Assembly (NCBI GenBank): GCA_963971405.1
Contig: OZ020484.1
Span: 6,882,001-6,946,000, forward strand
Source: Psococerastis gibbosa
Lineage: Eukaryota > Arthropoda > Insecta > Psocodea > Psocidae
Direction of reading: 5' to 3'
DNA: 64,000 nucleotides
The stretch's first letter is position 1; every line of letters begins with the position of its first letter. Under the pieces are notes generated by a model. That model was given only the letters and a program-made list of their open reading frames with translations. It did no database searches and was not told the origin of the DNA. A program made the position numbers and the translations under genes. Positions 22,145-33,894 of the stretch are shown in pieces.

Positions 22145-22172
22145 GTTGAGGAAGTTCGGACTGACTGCTGCA

Positions 22173-22209
22173 GACTGATGCCAAAGCTGAAGACGTCCAG
22201 GTTTTTATA
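22173..22209 (-). promoter_or_regulatory. core promoter of cluster gene 4
   Basis: TATAAAAA at 22202-22209 and TCAGTC at 22173-22178 are spaced 33 bp to the +1 A (22176). Leader of 32 nt with TCAGTCTGCAGCAGTCAGTC. Confidence 0.82.
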
Positions 22210-22219
22210 CCGCTGAAGG

Positions 22220-24460
22220 CACTGTATAGGTATGTGTATGAAATATTAGGCTATATGCAAAGTTAAGTGTGCAAAAATGTGATGATATGAAAGAATGAGA
22301 GGCGAGGCATCTTGAAGTGGTGGGGATTTGCCGGGGGACCTCTAATTAGCTGAAAAAAGAAGCCAGTTCTCTGGAACGATGAACTAGCTTCGCAAATTTA
22401 ATCCAGGTTTTAGTACCTACTAGAGCTGGGGCAGTTTAGGGTTACTCGTAAGTCTAAAATATTATGTTGAAATTACGTATAGAGAGGGATGTTTTGTTAA
22501 TTTTTTGTTTTTCTCGTTCTCTAGAAAATTTTCTTTTTTCCTCCCTTTTCCGACAAGATATGCTATATACTACCCGACCACGGCACTTAGAACACGTTTA
22601 AAAATTAAAAAACCCGGTGTTTTGCTTATGCAAGTTTTGGAAAAACAAAGTGTTCCAAGTGCCATCCTATCATGCTACTACATTTAAAATTTGTAGACTA
22701 ATGCCCGATCTGACGGCTCATATTTAAAATTTAAGTGACGTTTATCTTATCTTGTAAATTATTATTATTATTATAAATAATAAATATATATAAAAACATC
22801 CTTCAGAGTTCAGAAGGATCTCACTCATTGCAGAAAGCTAGAGTGAGTACTATATAATGGTTTATTATTATTAATTATTATTAATTATATTTATATCTTG
22901 CAGAGCCACTGCACTATGATCGCACGATAAGCGTAAGCTTGAGCGTGATAATGCTGATTAATAACAAATTGTTGTTCTCAATATATGCACCTTGTCCGGG
23001 GTTACCGGTCAAGGAAAAAGTGAAGTGAAGTGACTATATTTATTATATAACAAATTGGAGGATAGACAGAATATTGTTTTCATACCACAGATTTTTAACG
23101 AAGTCCCCCATCATTGAAAAATGGGAAAATAATTGGAAAGGCAAAAAATTTATAAAAAGGTTAATAGAGAATAATTAATTAGGCTAAGGCCAAAATTTAA
23201 GAAAGGTTGCAGTGATTATTTATTTTATGACGCCACCCCTGAGAAGCGGACGCTTTGGGGGTGGACGTGCTATTGTATTTATTCTTTTGAATAATTTGTT
23301 TTGTTTAATATATTCCCTTATTTTATTTTGTACAGTAGTTTTAATTGGGTATAGTCCACGCAAAATGAGGAAAGTATGGATTTGGAGTGTTTTGGTGCTG
23401 TGTGACACTGTAAAAATATCATTTGCACCATCCTGTGTTTCCTTGCTCCCAATGCCTTTTTCCTATGCAGATATTGTAAAACCACCTGGGACAGTTTTGT
23501 TCGAATGTTGTATACAAAACTACAAAGCTTCTGTATTCTATATTAGATGTAAAAAGTGCATCTATGTCAAATGTCGGAAAATCGACCGTAAGGTGTCATA
23601 AAGTAATAGAAATGTTCATGTTAGTTTTGGTGTACAGTATGTGGCCGTGACCAACACCAATTGGCCACAGTTTTTGGAGCTCATTCTGCCTGAAATTCTT
23701 AGTGGCTGAAGTGGTTAATGGACAAAAAATCAACAAAAAATAGTAGGAAAGCAAAAAGGCACTTGGTATAAATATTACATTAAAACTTGTGATTTTGTTA
23801 GGAATTTTATTATTGGTGACCGGCGGGGAGAGGGGTGTGTTCTAAGCCGTGAAAACATCAATATTTAGTGCGGGAAAAGTCTATTTTTGAAATTTCCACA
23901 GTTTCTGGTAAATTTTACTTTTTAAATTTCCTGCTCATTAACACCTTTCCAGAACAGTATCAGGCCTTTAAGTTAATTAGTTTAAGAGGAAAAGGATGTA
24001 AAAGCTAGATACTGGTCACCCCTGAATTAATCGGTAGTAATTTTTTATTTAATTTACTACGTAACTTATAAAGATGTGATCCATTGATGTTGTGGGGTAT
24101 TAATTTTAGGAGTTGTAATTATTTGATGGAGTTAAAGGAAGATTAACATTTCACGCTATAGGGGCATTCACTGTGTTTGGTTTATCCTAATGGAAAGTAG
24201 AAAACTGAGGAAAACTGAGGGAAAATAGAACTCCAGTTTTTCTACGTAGAAAATTAAACGTTTCCCCCTTCACCCGTTGTAAGTTGGGGTATTGCAATTG
24301 GGAAATCGAAAACAGCCATATTTGTTGTTGTTTTGAACTTGAATTTTCCCTTTTCTTTTTATTTAATTTAAAAAGTGAGCTCTGCGGCAGAAATTAATAA
24401 AACAACAACAAAAGGAAACGTGTGACAAGAGGTGGACTATGAGATGTTCATAAGTTAATA
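22220..24460. other. intergenic region, no supported gene
   Basis: AT-rich. The longest open frame, 23212-23601 (+, 129 codons), has a hydrophobic stretch and a CCIQNYKASVFYIRCKKC segment but no family I recognise, no initiation context or splice evidence, and codon use like the surrounding DNA. I would not call it a gene. The pair tacccgaccacgg near 22570 and tacccgaccacgc near 52610 marks an unnamed repeat. Confidence 0.4.
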
Positions 24461-24468
24461 GCCAAAGG

Positions 24469-24650
24469 CAAGGCCGTAGCCAAGGGGGGGTTCATGGGGG
24501 TTCAAACCCCCCCCCCCCCCCCGAAATGAAATGGTTTGACACTAGATAGAATCGGATTTTGAGGGGAAAAATGAAAACTACTATGTAATATCCAATAAAA
24601 TTTCTGAAACACCCCCCCCCCCCGAAAAAAAAATCCTGGCTACGGCCTTG
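24469..24650. mobile_element. hAT-type MITE, family F
   Basis: Ends CAAGGCCGTAGCCAAGGG and, inverted, CTGGCTACGGCCTTG. Flanks gccaaagg and gccaaaag match at 7 of 8 bases. It is an inverted sister of 10815-11013 with long C runs. Confidence 0.82.
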
Positions 24651-24937
24651 GCCAAAAGCAAAGAAACTTTGGAGGTAAGTTAGGTTTAGTTTTTCTATTT
24701 CTATGGTTGACGGAGGTATCCTCACGTTGAGCTATTTCTCTATTTCCTTTTTCTACCAAACACAGTGAATACCCATATTGTAATGTTCATGGAAAAATGG
24801 CAACACCAAATATAGTAATAGTAAAATTAACATATGATATTGTGTATGAAGTTGTATTCTTCAAAATAGGTAGACCAAATCATTATAGCTTACGTAAATA
24901 AAGAACTGGTCCGAGTGAACCCGTGTATACGTATTTA

Positions 24938-25086
24938 AGCCGATAGTCCACCGACCTCGATAGTTATAGTGATACTGATATTGACGTGGTAGCAGACATT
25001 AAAGGCAACATTAAACATTAAAAATGCCTGCTACCACGTCAGTATCAGTATCACTATTACTATCGAGGTCGGTGGACTTTGCGGCT
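24938..25086. mobile_element. palindromic MITE with long inverted arms
   Basis: The arm gtccaccgacctcgatagtt continues into gatattgacgtggtagcaga. It is mirrored by ctgctaccacgtcagtatca and actatcgaggtcggtggac, giving arms of about 65 bp around a short centre. The same outer and inner blocks occur at 40335-40467. Confidence 0.78.
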
Positions 25087-25290
25087 TTTCAATTAGTGTA
25101 GGTATCGAGACAGATAATATCTGTAGTTCCATGGTGAATATTTGACTTAGGGTTAAATAATTAAATTATATATATTTATATTTTTTTAAAACAAAAAACC
25201 ATTCTGTGCATCCCTAAACTTCTACCGTACCCATCGAGAGGTTGGCAGTCTTTATTAGTAGCAAAGCAGAATTTCAAAGTAACCAGTGGG

Positions 25291-25458
25291 CAAGGGCGAC
25301 GCCAGGATTTCAGCTAGCTGGGGGGGGGGGGGGGGCGGCAGGAGGTACGTGGTACGTCCCCACCCGTCTTAGGGCTCCCAAAGCAGGCTCTAGGGGGGGG
25401 GGGGGGTGGCAGCGGATGGTCTAGGATGCCCGGATGCCCCTCCCTGGCTTCGCCCTTG
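25291..25458. mobile_element. hAT-type MITE
   Basis: Ends CAAGGGCGACGCCAGG and, inverted, CCTGGCTTCGCCCTTG, with two long G runs inside. Flanks ccagtggg and caagcggg share 6 of 8 bases. It is related to but distinct from family F. Confidence 0.7.
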
Positions 25459-25836
25459 CAAGCGGGCCTACAATGGCGATTGGTATTAGCTTATTTTGGG
25501 GGTTTAAAATGTAAACAAAACAATATAATACAGCACTTTCCATCGTAAAATTATCTAGACATTTTTAATTGAGAAGGCTGTTTACAAACATGGCCAACTC
25601 CAAGTTGTAGAATTTTTCAGGAGAGCGGATTTTCTGTTGAAAATTGCATTAAGTTTATAGTTAACCCTAGACTTCTCAGCGCTTCTGTGCTTGCTGCTTT
25701 TGTCACTTTATTTTACAAAGTGCAGGTGGACATTAAAATTTTCTGCAAGGTCGGATCAAAACCCCATTTTGTGAAAAAATGGAGTTGGCCACGTTTGTAA
25801 CCAAGCTCCTCAATTCCAGGTTAGGATTAAAAATAG

Positions 25837-26505
25837 GGGTGGACCTGCAGATCTTTTAGAAGAGCCGCACGTCCCAAACTAAACAATAACACAACATAAC
25901 AAAATTGATTGCAATCAACTTTGAAAGATACCCCTTACATGACGTTAGGTCAATGGCCAACGGCCTCAACATGTTGAATCCATTACAGCAGTGCATGCTT
26001 CAAACTGCGGCAAGCTTGGTAGTGTGCACTGCGTTGGCAGGGAAACATGGTGGGACATAATAACACGCTGAGACTCTACCAGTCAGTCTACGTCCTGGTC
26101 ACCTCCGATTTAATCGTGTGACTTTACCATGTTTCCCAAGTGGTTCGGGATCCACTATAATTAGGAGGTCCACCCTGTCAGTCAACTCCTCTTTCCCCGA
26201 CGTGAATGAGTCTGCCCTTAGCGTGTCTCAAGTTAACAAACAGACTCACTCCCCCCACCAGGCTGACAGGGTTCCTTAAAGCAGAAAAACTGAAAGCAGG
26301 CGTTAGAAACAACAAACAACAACAACGTTGGTATCTTAAAAATACGAATGCACTTATAAAAAAATAGTTAGCCATCTTGATGTGCTATGTTCATTAGGTA
26401 CCTATTTAATATTTGTGTATACAACCGGTCATGTAGAGAAGAGCCGCACCCAATGGACCAAAGAGCTGTATGCGGCTCGCGAGCCTCACTTTGCCGACCC
26501 CTGGG
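25837..26505. mobile_element. hAT-like element interrupted by repeat R1
   Basis: The right end ggctcgcgagcctcactttg then ccgacccctgg is the inverted CCAGGGGTCGGCAAA-type hAT terminus. The left end has gaagagccgcacgtcccaaa. Repeat R1 (about 25950-26260) lies inside. The left terminus is degraded. Confidence 0.5.
25950..26290 (+). repeat. dispersed repeat R1 copy
   Basis: Carries atgttgaatccattacag, gtagtgtgcactgcgttggc, ggaaacatggtgggaca, ccaagtggttcgggatccac and caggctgacagggttcctta, in the same order as at 33900-34180 and 59160-59520. Confidence 0.6.
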
Positions 26506-27184
26506 ATAGGGGAAAGACGGAATTAACACATGAATAAATGGATGGCCCCATAGCTCCAGCGGGCATGTGCCTCATTTAATTAATCATGCTAATCTCGATT
26601 GAAGACTCGAAAAAGAAGAAAAAAAGTAAGCGACATCTGTATATTTAAAAAGATAATTGTACACATTATAACTACCAGCCAACTAAAACTCGATCTTAAA
26701 GCTAGCTTGCTGCCGCAGATGAAAAGATGAAGAAAAGTTAGTGAGACTAATATTTTAGATGAACTTATATTCGCTTGTAGTAGGACATGGTATAGGCCTA
26801 CCATTCTTCTTATGCTAAGGTGAATGGAGAGGAAAATTCATTGCAAAGAACCTGTTTCGGTTGAAATGAAGGAAAATTGTATGTTATTATTTTCATTTTT
26901 TAAACATTACAATTTTTATAGTTTCGTCGTTAATATTAATTGTTCAATACTTAACAGGCAATGGGATACATATTGAAAGAAAGAAAGCAAGAAAGGAAGA
27001 AAACTGTCTTCTTTTGAACTTGAATGGTTAAAAAGGTACCTACTCTGCTGGAGAAAATCGACTTCCTTGATATACCGTAAACTACACTGTGTTGAGCTCT
27101 ATCGTATAGATCATTTGTAAGATGACTTTTGTTAACGTAGCACTTGCATAGTTTGCCTCAGTCGACTTACCATTATTGCTTTCC

Positions 27185-27800
27185 AATTTATACGTAGTAT
27201 ATGGACGGTGACGGTCGAAATTTTCGATTCCGAGATTTCAATGGATTTACACGTTTTAAGGTCCCAGGAACCCAAAACCCAAAAAAGTGGTGTATACGAA
27301 ATGTCTGTCAGTCTGTCTGTCAGTCTGTCTGTCTGTCTGTCTGTTCGTTGATTTTCGGGCAAACTGCTCGGTCGATTTTGATGAAATTTGGCAGGTAGGT
27401 TCACAAAAATCATACCTCGGGATTATTTTTTTATTTGGGGCTAACTCAATTTGGGGGGGGGGGGGTTAATCTCAAAAAACTCCAAAAAAAGTCTAAAAAA
27501 ATGATTTCCCGAAAACAGCTCCAACGATTTCTTTTAAATTCGCATATACTGTAGTTGTTATTAATGTTGATAAAATGCGGGGGGTCGCTTGCCCCTTGAT
27601 AGTTTGCTTCGGGGGGTAAAAAAATAAAAATATGTAAATTTTAATGAACAATGACTAAAAAATAATTTTTCTGCGAAACCTTTCTATCGATGTTTTCTAC
27701 CTACAGGTATGTTTTAGGCGTTAAATTGAGTAACAAAACCGGATAGGTTGCTTTCCCAAAAAATATTTGGCTTTGCACAAAAAATTATTATTTTTTTTTA
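27185..27800 (+). repeat. dispersed element T with (TCTG)n tract
   Basis: The order gaaattttcgattccgagat, acacgttttaaggtcccagg, a (tctg)n tract at about 27302-27345, gggcaaactgctcggtcgat, then tttgatgaaatttggcag. It is repeated at 32925-33535 and inverted at 45230-45560. No frame is shared across copies apart from those made by the simple repeat. Class unknown. Confidence 0.68.
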
Positions 27801-28199
27801 AAAATGTTAGAAAATTCGCGCTCAAATGCATTGTCTGCCTGCAATTATTTCTGTGTGGTAATTAATGTGTTGGTCTGACCTTTCTAGAATTTATCTCACT
27901 TCCAGTGACGTCAGGTGGACAACCCCCCCCCCCCCCGAAATAACGGAAATTTAACAACTGGAAAATTATTTACCATGAAATTACTCATATTCTCTATCTA
28001 CTCATGTGCGTCAAATGGCCTACCAGCCAAGGACGGGCGTTGGCTGAAGAAGAAGAAGAAGATCTACTAATGTTGATAAATTGGAAAGCATGTTCGAGTA
28101 AACTCGGACCGGTTCTTTTTCTATTGTGACGTATACGGCTCAACTCAGTGTAGTTTTTAACACCTCTGTGATCGATTTTCCCTGTGAAATAAATAAATA

Positions 28200-28375
28200 A
28201 ATAAATATTGACTTTTTGTTCTATTACTAAGCCAACCTAGCGGAATTAGGGTTATAAAGCCCTCTCTTACACTCAACTAGGAAAGCCCGGGACTACCAGC
28301 TTTACATACCCTCCGAAGCATGGTCAGAAAATGTAGCAAGTGTGGGACTCGAACCAACAACGTTTTGGATGATAG
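28200..28375 (-). repeat. tRNA-derived SINE, family S1
   Basis: An (aaat)n tail at 28190-28210 (read inverted) is followed by gttctattactaagccaacc, agccctctcttacactcaac and gggactcgaaccaacaacg, the S1 order. The tRNA head is cut short near 28375. Confidence 0.68.
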
Positions 28376-28585
28376 TCAGGAATTGGATTTATTTTTTAAT
28401 AAATCAGACAGAGGGGGTTATCGAATGCCTCTTAAGGTTCATTCCTACTATAGCTTGAGAATTATCAGAAAGGGAGAAAGGAACACTTCCGTGCCGTGCC
28501 GAGACTTTTCAAGCTATGGTGGGAAATGCCGTAATAGGTACTGCAGTTTCTAACAACCCTACCGCCACTTGTTATTATATATTCC

Positions 28586-28853
28586 CAGAGGCGTAAAGTT
28601 TTAGAATGATGGCGGGGTCAAATCTAAGTAGGTCTTATGACGTCATCAGGAAAAATTGAAAATATAAGGGCAAAATAGTAGGGTTTTAAGCATTTTAATA
28701 GTAGTAAAGTATAGCTGTAGATTTTACGAAGCTAAAAAAGGAATGCCTACATTCATATTGCTGCAAAGGGGACCATGAAATATGAACCACGTCTTACAAT
28801 GCTCGAAGCGGGGGGGGGGGGGCAAGAGTTGGACCGTGCCCCCCCCCCCCAAC
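28586..28853 (+). mobile_element. hAT-type MITE, family C (right end missing)
   Basis: Left end CAGAGGCGTAAAGTTTTAG, then gatggcggggtcaaatctaa, a tgacgtcatcagg block and facing G and C runs. The final GCGCCCCTG-type end is lost after aacttta. Confidence 0.68.
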
Positions 28854-29686
28854 TTTATTATATTATATTTCATTAAATTCCTATTATCAAGTCCTAATAG
28901 TCCTATGCATATTACATACATATCCTGCATGTGAACTACTAAAGTAAAAACAAAAATTAATAAAATTAATTTTTTAATGCGTTACAGTGCAACAAATAAC
29001 CATAGGCCTATGGATACAGTTCAATCGAGAATAATTCTACTAAGTACAGTAGGAATTTATACTTTGTTAACACCATTCATCACCTTTAAAAAGAAAGCAC
29101 AATCAATGCTGCAATGCATGTACCGGCAATCAACTAAAATTTCTGCTCATATTAAGCAGGCCGAATTAATTAAGAAACTTTACTAGTACATTATTTAAGT
29201 ATGAGGGTAGCTACTGAACCCTTAAGAAGACTCATTGACCGAAGGTTGCGTTACAACAGCACAGCTCAATTCAGTCTACGTGTGGCCACAAGCATAAAAT
29301 GAACTGACCCATTCTAAGGTAACGCAATCTTTCGTTTACAAGTCCTCTTAAGTGTCCATGAAGCGAATGACTATCGAAACAAACAATTTTGGAGTAGGGT
29401 ATACAATAAATATTTCAATAAACAAACAAGCAACCACAAAATTTAAATTATAAGCTTCATATTTATTAATTGTTCTGTTTTGAATCGAAGGTCTGCTTTG
29501 CTGGTTTTTTGATAGAAATATATAATTGCCAAAAACGGTTTTGAAGAAATCGTTTTCAAAGTATAAATTTCTACTACACCAAGAGTACCAGTGGCTTGTT
29601 TCAAAATTTTGAAATCTGAAAAGGGTTAATCTAGGGGAGCGGTTGTCTTCGAAGGAAAGGTTCAGCAGTTAGCAGGCGTCGTCGTC

Positions 29687-31618
29687 TCATTTCTTCAAGT
29701 AGGAATAAGGATAGCTGCCGTAGCTGTAGGGGTAGGCGCCGTAGGAATAGGGGTAGGCTCCGTAATAAGGACTCGGATAGCCAGAATAGGCGTAGGGGTT
29801 GGCGATGAACTGGGCTGAAGCCACAGTGATGACTAGCACCAAGGCAAGGAGAACCTGAAAGGAAGAAAAAAAATTTAGAAAGGTGCCTCGCCAGGGAATG
29901 TTATACTTTGATGGCAAAGTTGTAGCGTGCTTGTAATTCTGCGAGTTTCTACACGCCATGCGATCGGAGATGCGTCGTAACTCATCACGGGTACTAACCT
30001 ACAGAGGCGACTGAAGAAGTCAATCGGATAGAATTGTTTGGATGTGATTAACCTCAGGGGCGGATCCAGCCCATTTTGGGGGGGAGGGGGTGGCTGAGGG
30101 TCAAAATAGGAAAAACATATGTAGGATCGACTTAATTAGAGCGCAATAACTTAATTTACAATAGATTTACCAAATTTGTTTTGGGGGGGGGGCAGCTACC
30201 CCCCCTGTATTCGTCCTTGATTAACCTTAAAAAAATTGAGTTTCCGTACTTCCAAGAAACCCGATAAGATGTATTTAATGTTAACAGAAAAGTAGTATAA
30301 AACAGTCTAGTAAATAGACCACGTTTTGAGAAAGTTTGAATTTTTTTATTAACTACGGTACTTTCATGTATTTGCGGCTATGGAACGAGAGGAAATAATT
30401 AATTTTGCAAAAATACACAGCCTCCTTGTTTACAAAATATTTTGAACACTCCGAGGCAGAGAAGAAATCAAATATCTCATGAAATATAATAATAATAGAG
30501 CTGTCAAAAATATCAGGAGATATGCAGTAGAAATTTTCCGAGCCGTTTGAAACATCAAATACCAATCGTAGAGCTTTCAAACAGCAGGACATTCAGAGTA
30601 GAAATTTTCCGAGCATTTTGAAACATGAAATATCAATCGTAGAGCTTTCAAAAATGTCAGGGCATATAGAGTAGAAATTTTCCGAGCATTTTGACACATG
30701 AAATATAAATCGTGGAGCTTTCAAAAATGTCAGGACATATAGAGTAGAAATTTTCCGAGCATTTTGAAATATGAAATATAAATCGTAGAGCTTTCAATAA
30801 TATCAGGATGAGCAGAAATTTTCTGATCAATTTGATGCGGTACATGATATCCTCTTTCTAACACAGATTGGCCACATTTGATTTCAAGAACTTTGGCCAA
30901 TTGCTGTTAGTGAATGCCACATATTATCAAACATCGTATGTAGAGGAACATTTTTGCTAATTTAGCGAATATTTTTGATTTTTTGAAAAATATTTCCAGT
31001 GAAAATGTCTTAAAGGTCAATTGGAGGCAGGGACGAATATTTTTTTTTGGGGGGGGGGGAGGGTAGTTGTGGGTTAAATTAGACCATTAAAACAAACATA
31101 TGTAGTATCGATTAAATTAGAGCGTAATAACTTACAACAAACATACTAAATTTGGGAGGGGGGGGGGGGGCAGCTACCCCCCTGCCCCTGTCCGTCCATG
31201 ATTGGAGGGGTAAATGTGCGAACATTGAGTAACTTTCCTAATTTTTCTGAGCATTTTTGCATAGAACGAGATTTGGCTCTTTCTAATAGGCCGTAATTAA
31301 CGAAATAGATTTGCGGAAACAAATAGTTGTAATCAAAATCTACTTTCTACCCCATTTAAAAGAAAAGGAAACTCAAAATTTCTGTGGTAAATTGGTAGTT
31401 GAGCATAGAAATCGAAACAAAAAGTAATTAATAGAACAAATTCCCCTATTGCAGCCTATATTATTATGTTGATTAATTTATTACTTTAAATAAATTTTTT
31501 ATTTTCTCCAACTTTCTTACTAAAAGTCAGTATGCCTAATGCAAAAAAAGGAGGCTTTTTAGTCTACAAAATTATACACACAAGTTATATATTTCAAATT
31601 ACTTACGAGTTTGTACAT
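29687..31618 (-). CDS. Cluster gene 5: small Tyr/Pro/Ser-rich secreted peptide, 59 aa, two exons
   Basis: Exon 1 is 31607-31618 (ATG TAC AAA CTC, donor GTAAGT). Exon 2 is 29687-29854, after the acceptor tttcag. The product is MYKL-VLLALVLVITVASA (signal peptide) and a 41-residue mature peptide starting QFIANPYAYSGYPSPYY. It contains three G-[AS]-Y-P-Y-S-Y repeats and ends YLKK in place of the usual YLYK. Fourteen of 41 mature residues are tyrosine and none is cysteine. The 1752-bp intron contains an S2 SINE, two family D MITEs with perfect target duplications and a 73-bp minisatellite. The promoter is canonical for the cluster. Confidence 0.87.
29905..30230 (+). repeat. SINE-like family S2 copy, split by a MITE
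   Basis: The sense order gtagcgtgcttgtaattctg, catgcgatcggagatgcgtc, ctacagaggcgactgaagaa ends in gtgattaacct. The MITE at 30055-30219 then interrupts it, and the terminal attaacct is duplicated on both sides. Confidence 0.72.
30055..30219 (+). mobile_element. hAT-type MITE, family D, perfect 8-bp target duplication
   Basis: Left end CAGGGGCGGATCCAGCCC, right end ATTCGTCCTTG. The flanks attaacct/attaacct are identical. Inside are cgacttaattagagcgcaat, a G run and a block of C. Confidence 0.9.
30455..30835. repeat. 73-bp minisatellite, about five units
   Basis: The block gagtagaaattttccgagca starts at 30596, 30669 and 30742, so the period is 73, with a diverged unit before (about 30524) and a broken one after. 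Each unit also has atcgtagagctttcaa. It sits in the intron of gene 5. Open frames here come from the repeat. Confidence 0.85.
31028..31200 (+). mobile_element. hAT-type MITE, family D, perfect 8-bp target duplication
   Basis: Ends CAGGGACGAATATT and GTCCGTCCATG. The flanks attggagg/attggagg are identical. It is the same family as 30055-30219, only about 0.8 kb away in the same intron. Confidence 0.9.
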
Positions 31619-31647
31619 TTTGGAAGATTATCTGGCTAACTGCGGTA

Positions 31648-31684
31648 GACTGATGAAGAAAGTGTGGCTACTATTGTTTTTATA
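31648..31684 (-). promoter_or_regulatory. core promoter of cluster gene 5
   Basis: TATAAAAA at 31677-31684 and TCAGTC at 31648-31653 are 33 bp apart (first T to +1 A, 31651). Leader 33 nt. Confidence 0.82.
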
Positions 31685-32089
31685 GGTCAAATTAACAAAG
31701 AATTAGGCCATTTTGATAATGACCTTCTCAAGTTCATAATGCGTGTGATAATGAACCTACATGCCCCATTATAATGGACTTGACCAGTAGTTGAACATAT
31801 TTGAGGAGGCTTAGCAACAATTGTTTTTTTTCGTTATCCACGCATTATTAATTACTAAAAAATGTATAAAAATTACCGAAATGTACGCGAATAAATTAAT
31901 ATTATTTGGTTAATTTAATTTATTGGAAAATAATTTGTATTAGGCTGTGTATTTATTGACATGGCAACCTGTTCAGAGGTCTCAGTGTTGTTGAGGTACT
32001 GTGATGTCTGGAGATGGGTGTGTACGGCCGCGAGGGTGTGTATTGGGGTTGAATACCTTACAATACAAAATGAATAGGATTGTAAAACG

Positions 32090-32344
32090 CTGGCGCGGAT
32101 CTACCGGGGGGGGGGGGGGGGGGCATGGGGCTATAGCCCCCATTAGGTTCCTCAAAATGCGGAAAACCCCACTATTTCAGTCCTATTTTTCACAAATTTT
32201 CTACCCCGAACCCCCCTTGTGCTCAATGGTATTAATTCTCTTTAATATAGAAACCTTATTGCTCTGAAAATGCATAAAACCCCAATATTTCAGCCCCATG
32301 TTTCAAAATTTTTCACTTAGCCCCCTCCTTGGTCTCCGCGCCTG
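32090..32344 (-). mobile_element. hAT-type MITE, family E, perfect 8-bp target duplication
   Basis: Ends CTGGCGCGGATCTACC and, inverted, GGTCTCCGCGCCTG. The flanks gtaaaacg/gtaaaacg are identical. It carries two imperfect inner repeats built on aaccccactatttcagtcc and aaccccaatatttcagcccc. Confidence 0.9.
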
Positions 32345-32439
32345 GTAAAACGGGCCCCGGTAAGGTGGATCCTCGGGCTCGAATCCCGTTTTTCATGTCT
32401 TAATTTCTTTAATGTCTCTGGCTGTTGAGGCTTGTATTT

Positions 32440-32665
32440 CCTGAAGGACTCTTTATAGACTTAGGCCTACTTAAAGTGGCCCATAGGTCCCATGTCCAAT
32501 GCCAACGACCCCATGGATTTCAGACATTATTTGTGTTGTTTCCGTATGAATTTTTGGTAATTGGCAAACTGGTATATGTCCTCGATGTCAACTTACACCG
32601 GTTACAAGCGATAATGGACAAGCTAAGACAAGCTTACCATTGACACTATGTAACAGGCGAAAGCA
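32440..32665 (+). repeat. repeat family B copy (long)
   Basis: Has ccaacgaccccatggatttc, gaatttttggtaattggcaa, cgatgtcaacttacaccggt, taacaggcgaaagcatgact and an A-rich tail. The oriented A-rich end suggests a retroposed element. Confidence 0.7.
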
Positions 32666-32924
32666 TGACTTAAAAAAAAAAACAAACAAAAAAAACTACG
32701 GAGTTAAAGAAGTAGGTAGTACTATGTACCTATAATTGTAATTATAATATGATAACATGCAATCCTGTAATAAATAGTCAGTTTCTGGACTAAAAAGGCG
32801 CGTTTGAAGTAAATAGATGCAAAAGAACAGATACGAGTGATCCTGTTTCCAATAATTGGAAAGATAAATTATTTGTCTTTATTTAATTTATCTCTTAGTT
32901 CAACATATTATTGCTTTCGTATTC

Positions 32925-33535
32925 ATATGTAGTACAAGGAAAGCTTTGTGATGGTAGAAATGTTCGATTCCGAGATTTCAACGGATTTACACGTTTTGAG
33001 GTCTCAGGAACCTAAAAAAATGTTTTTTACGAAATGTCTGTCTGTCGCTCTGTCTGTCTGTCGCTCTGTCTGTCTGTTGCTCTGTCTGTCTGTTCATCGA
33101 TTTATGGGCAAACTACTCGGCCGATTTTGATGAAATTTAGCATTTAGGTTCACAAAAATCATACCTCGGGTTTATTTTTTGTTATTTTGGGCTACCTCAA
33201 TTTTGTGAGGTTTTATTCTAAAAAAACTCCAAAAAACGTCTAAAAATTATTTCTCAAAAACGGCTCCAACGATTTCTTTTAAATTCACATATATTGTAGT
33301 CGATATTAATGTTAACAATCCGTGGGGGTCACTTGCCCCTTGATAGTTTGCTTCAGGGGTAAAACATAAATAAAAATGACTCAATTTTCATGAAAAATTA
33401 CTAAAAAATAATTTTTCTGTGGAACCTCTCTTTCGATGCTGTCTACCTTCAGGTATGTTCACGGTGTTAAAAAGAGTAACAAAACCGAACAGATTGCTTT
33501 CCCAAACAAACATTTGGTTTATTTTACACTATTGC
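32925..33535 (+). repeat. dispersed element T with (TCTG)n tract
   Basis: Second copy of the element at 27185: gattccgagatttcaacgga, a (tctg)n tract with tcgc interruptions (about 33035-33095), actcggccgattttgatgaa, then aacggctccaacgatttctt. Confidence 0.7.
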
Positions 33536-33769
33536 CATTATGAATTAACTGCGTTGTAATGTATTGGTCTGCCCGTTTTAGAATAATGCAATGCTATCGA
33601 TCAATGCAGTGCTTTTGGATGTCGAGGGATCCGCAATTTTACCACAAGAAAATTATTTACTATGGAATTTTTATTTTTATTGTTTATTTTTATTTTTTTA
33701 TAAAAAGATTAATCGCATACAAACAATTTCATGAATGTATCCGATTGACCTCTTCAGTCGTTACTCATA

Positions 33770-33842
33770 TTATCTATTTATCTATCTATCTATCAATTAT
33801 TGATAAATAGGAAAGCATGTTCGAGTAAACTCGGACCGGTTC
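33770..33842. repeat. (ctat)n microsatellite and element T terminal block
   Basis: A short (tatc)n run precedes gttcgagtaaactcggaccg, a block also found at 28095 and, diverged, at 40225. It is probably the end of element T. Confidence 0.5.
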
Positions 33843-33894
33843 TTTATTTATTTATTCTTGTCACTCATTGGCTAAAGCAATTTGGTGTTAGACA

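Noticed and set aside
23212..23601. 129-codon open frame on the plus strand
   Set aside because: No recognised domain, AT-rich codon use like the surrounding DNA, no promoter or splice signal of the cluster type, and no repeat copies. It could be part of an unknown element, but it cannot be supported as a gene.
24492..24725. Gly/Phe-rich minus-strand open frame
   Set aside because: Created by the C runs of the family F MITE at 24469-24650.
30455..30835. Regularly spaced repeats that could suggest a CRISPR-like array
   Set aside because: Units are head to tail with no unique spacers, in a eukaryotic intron. It is a minisatellite.
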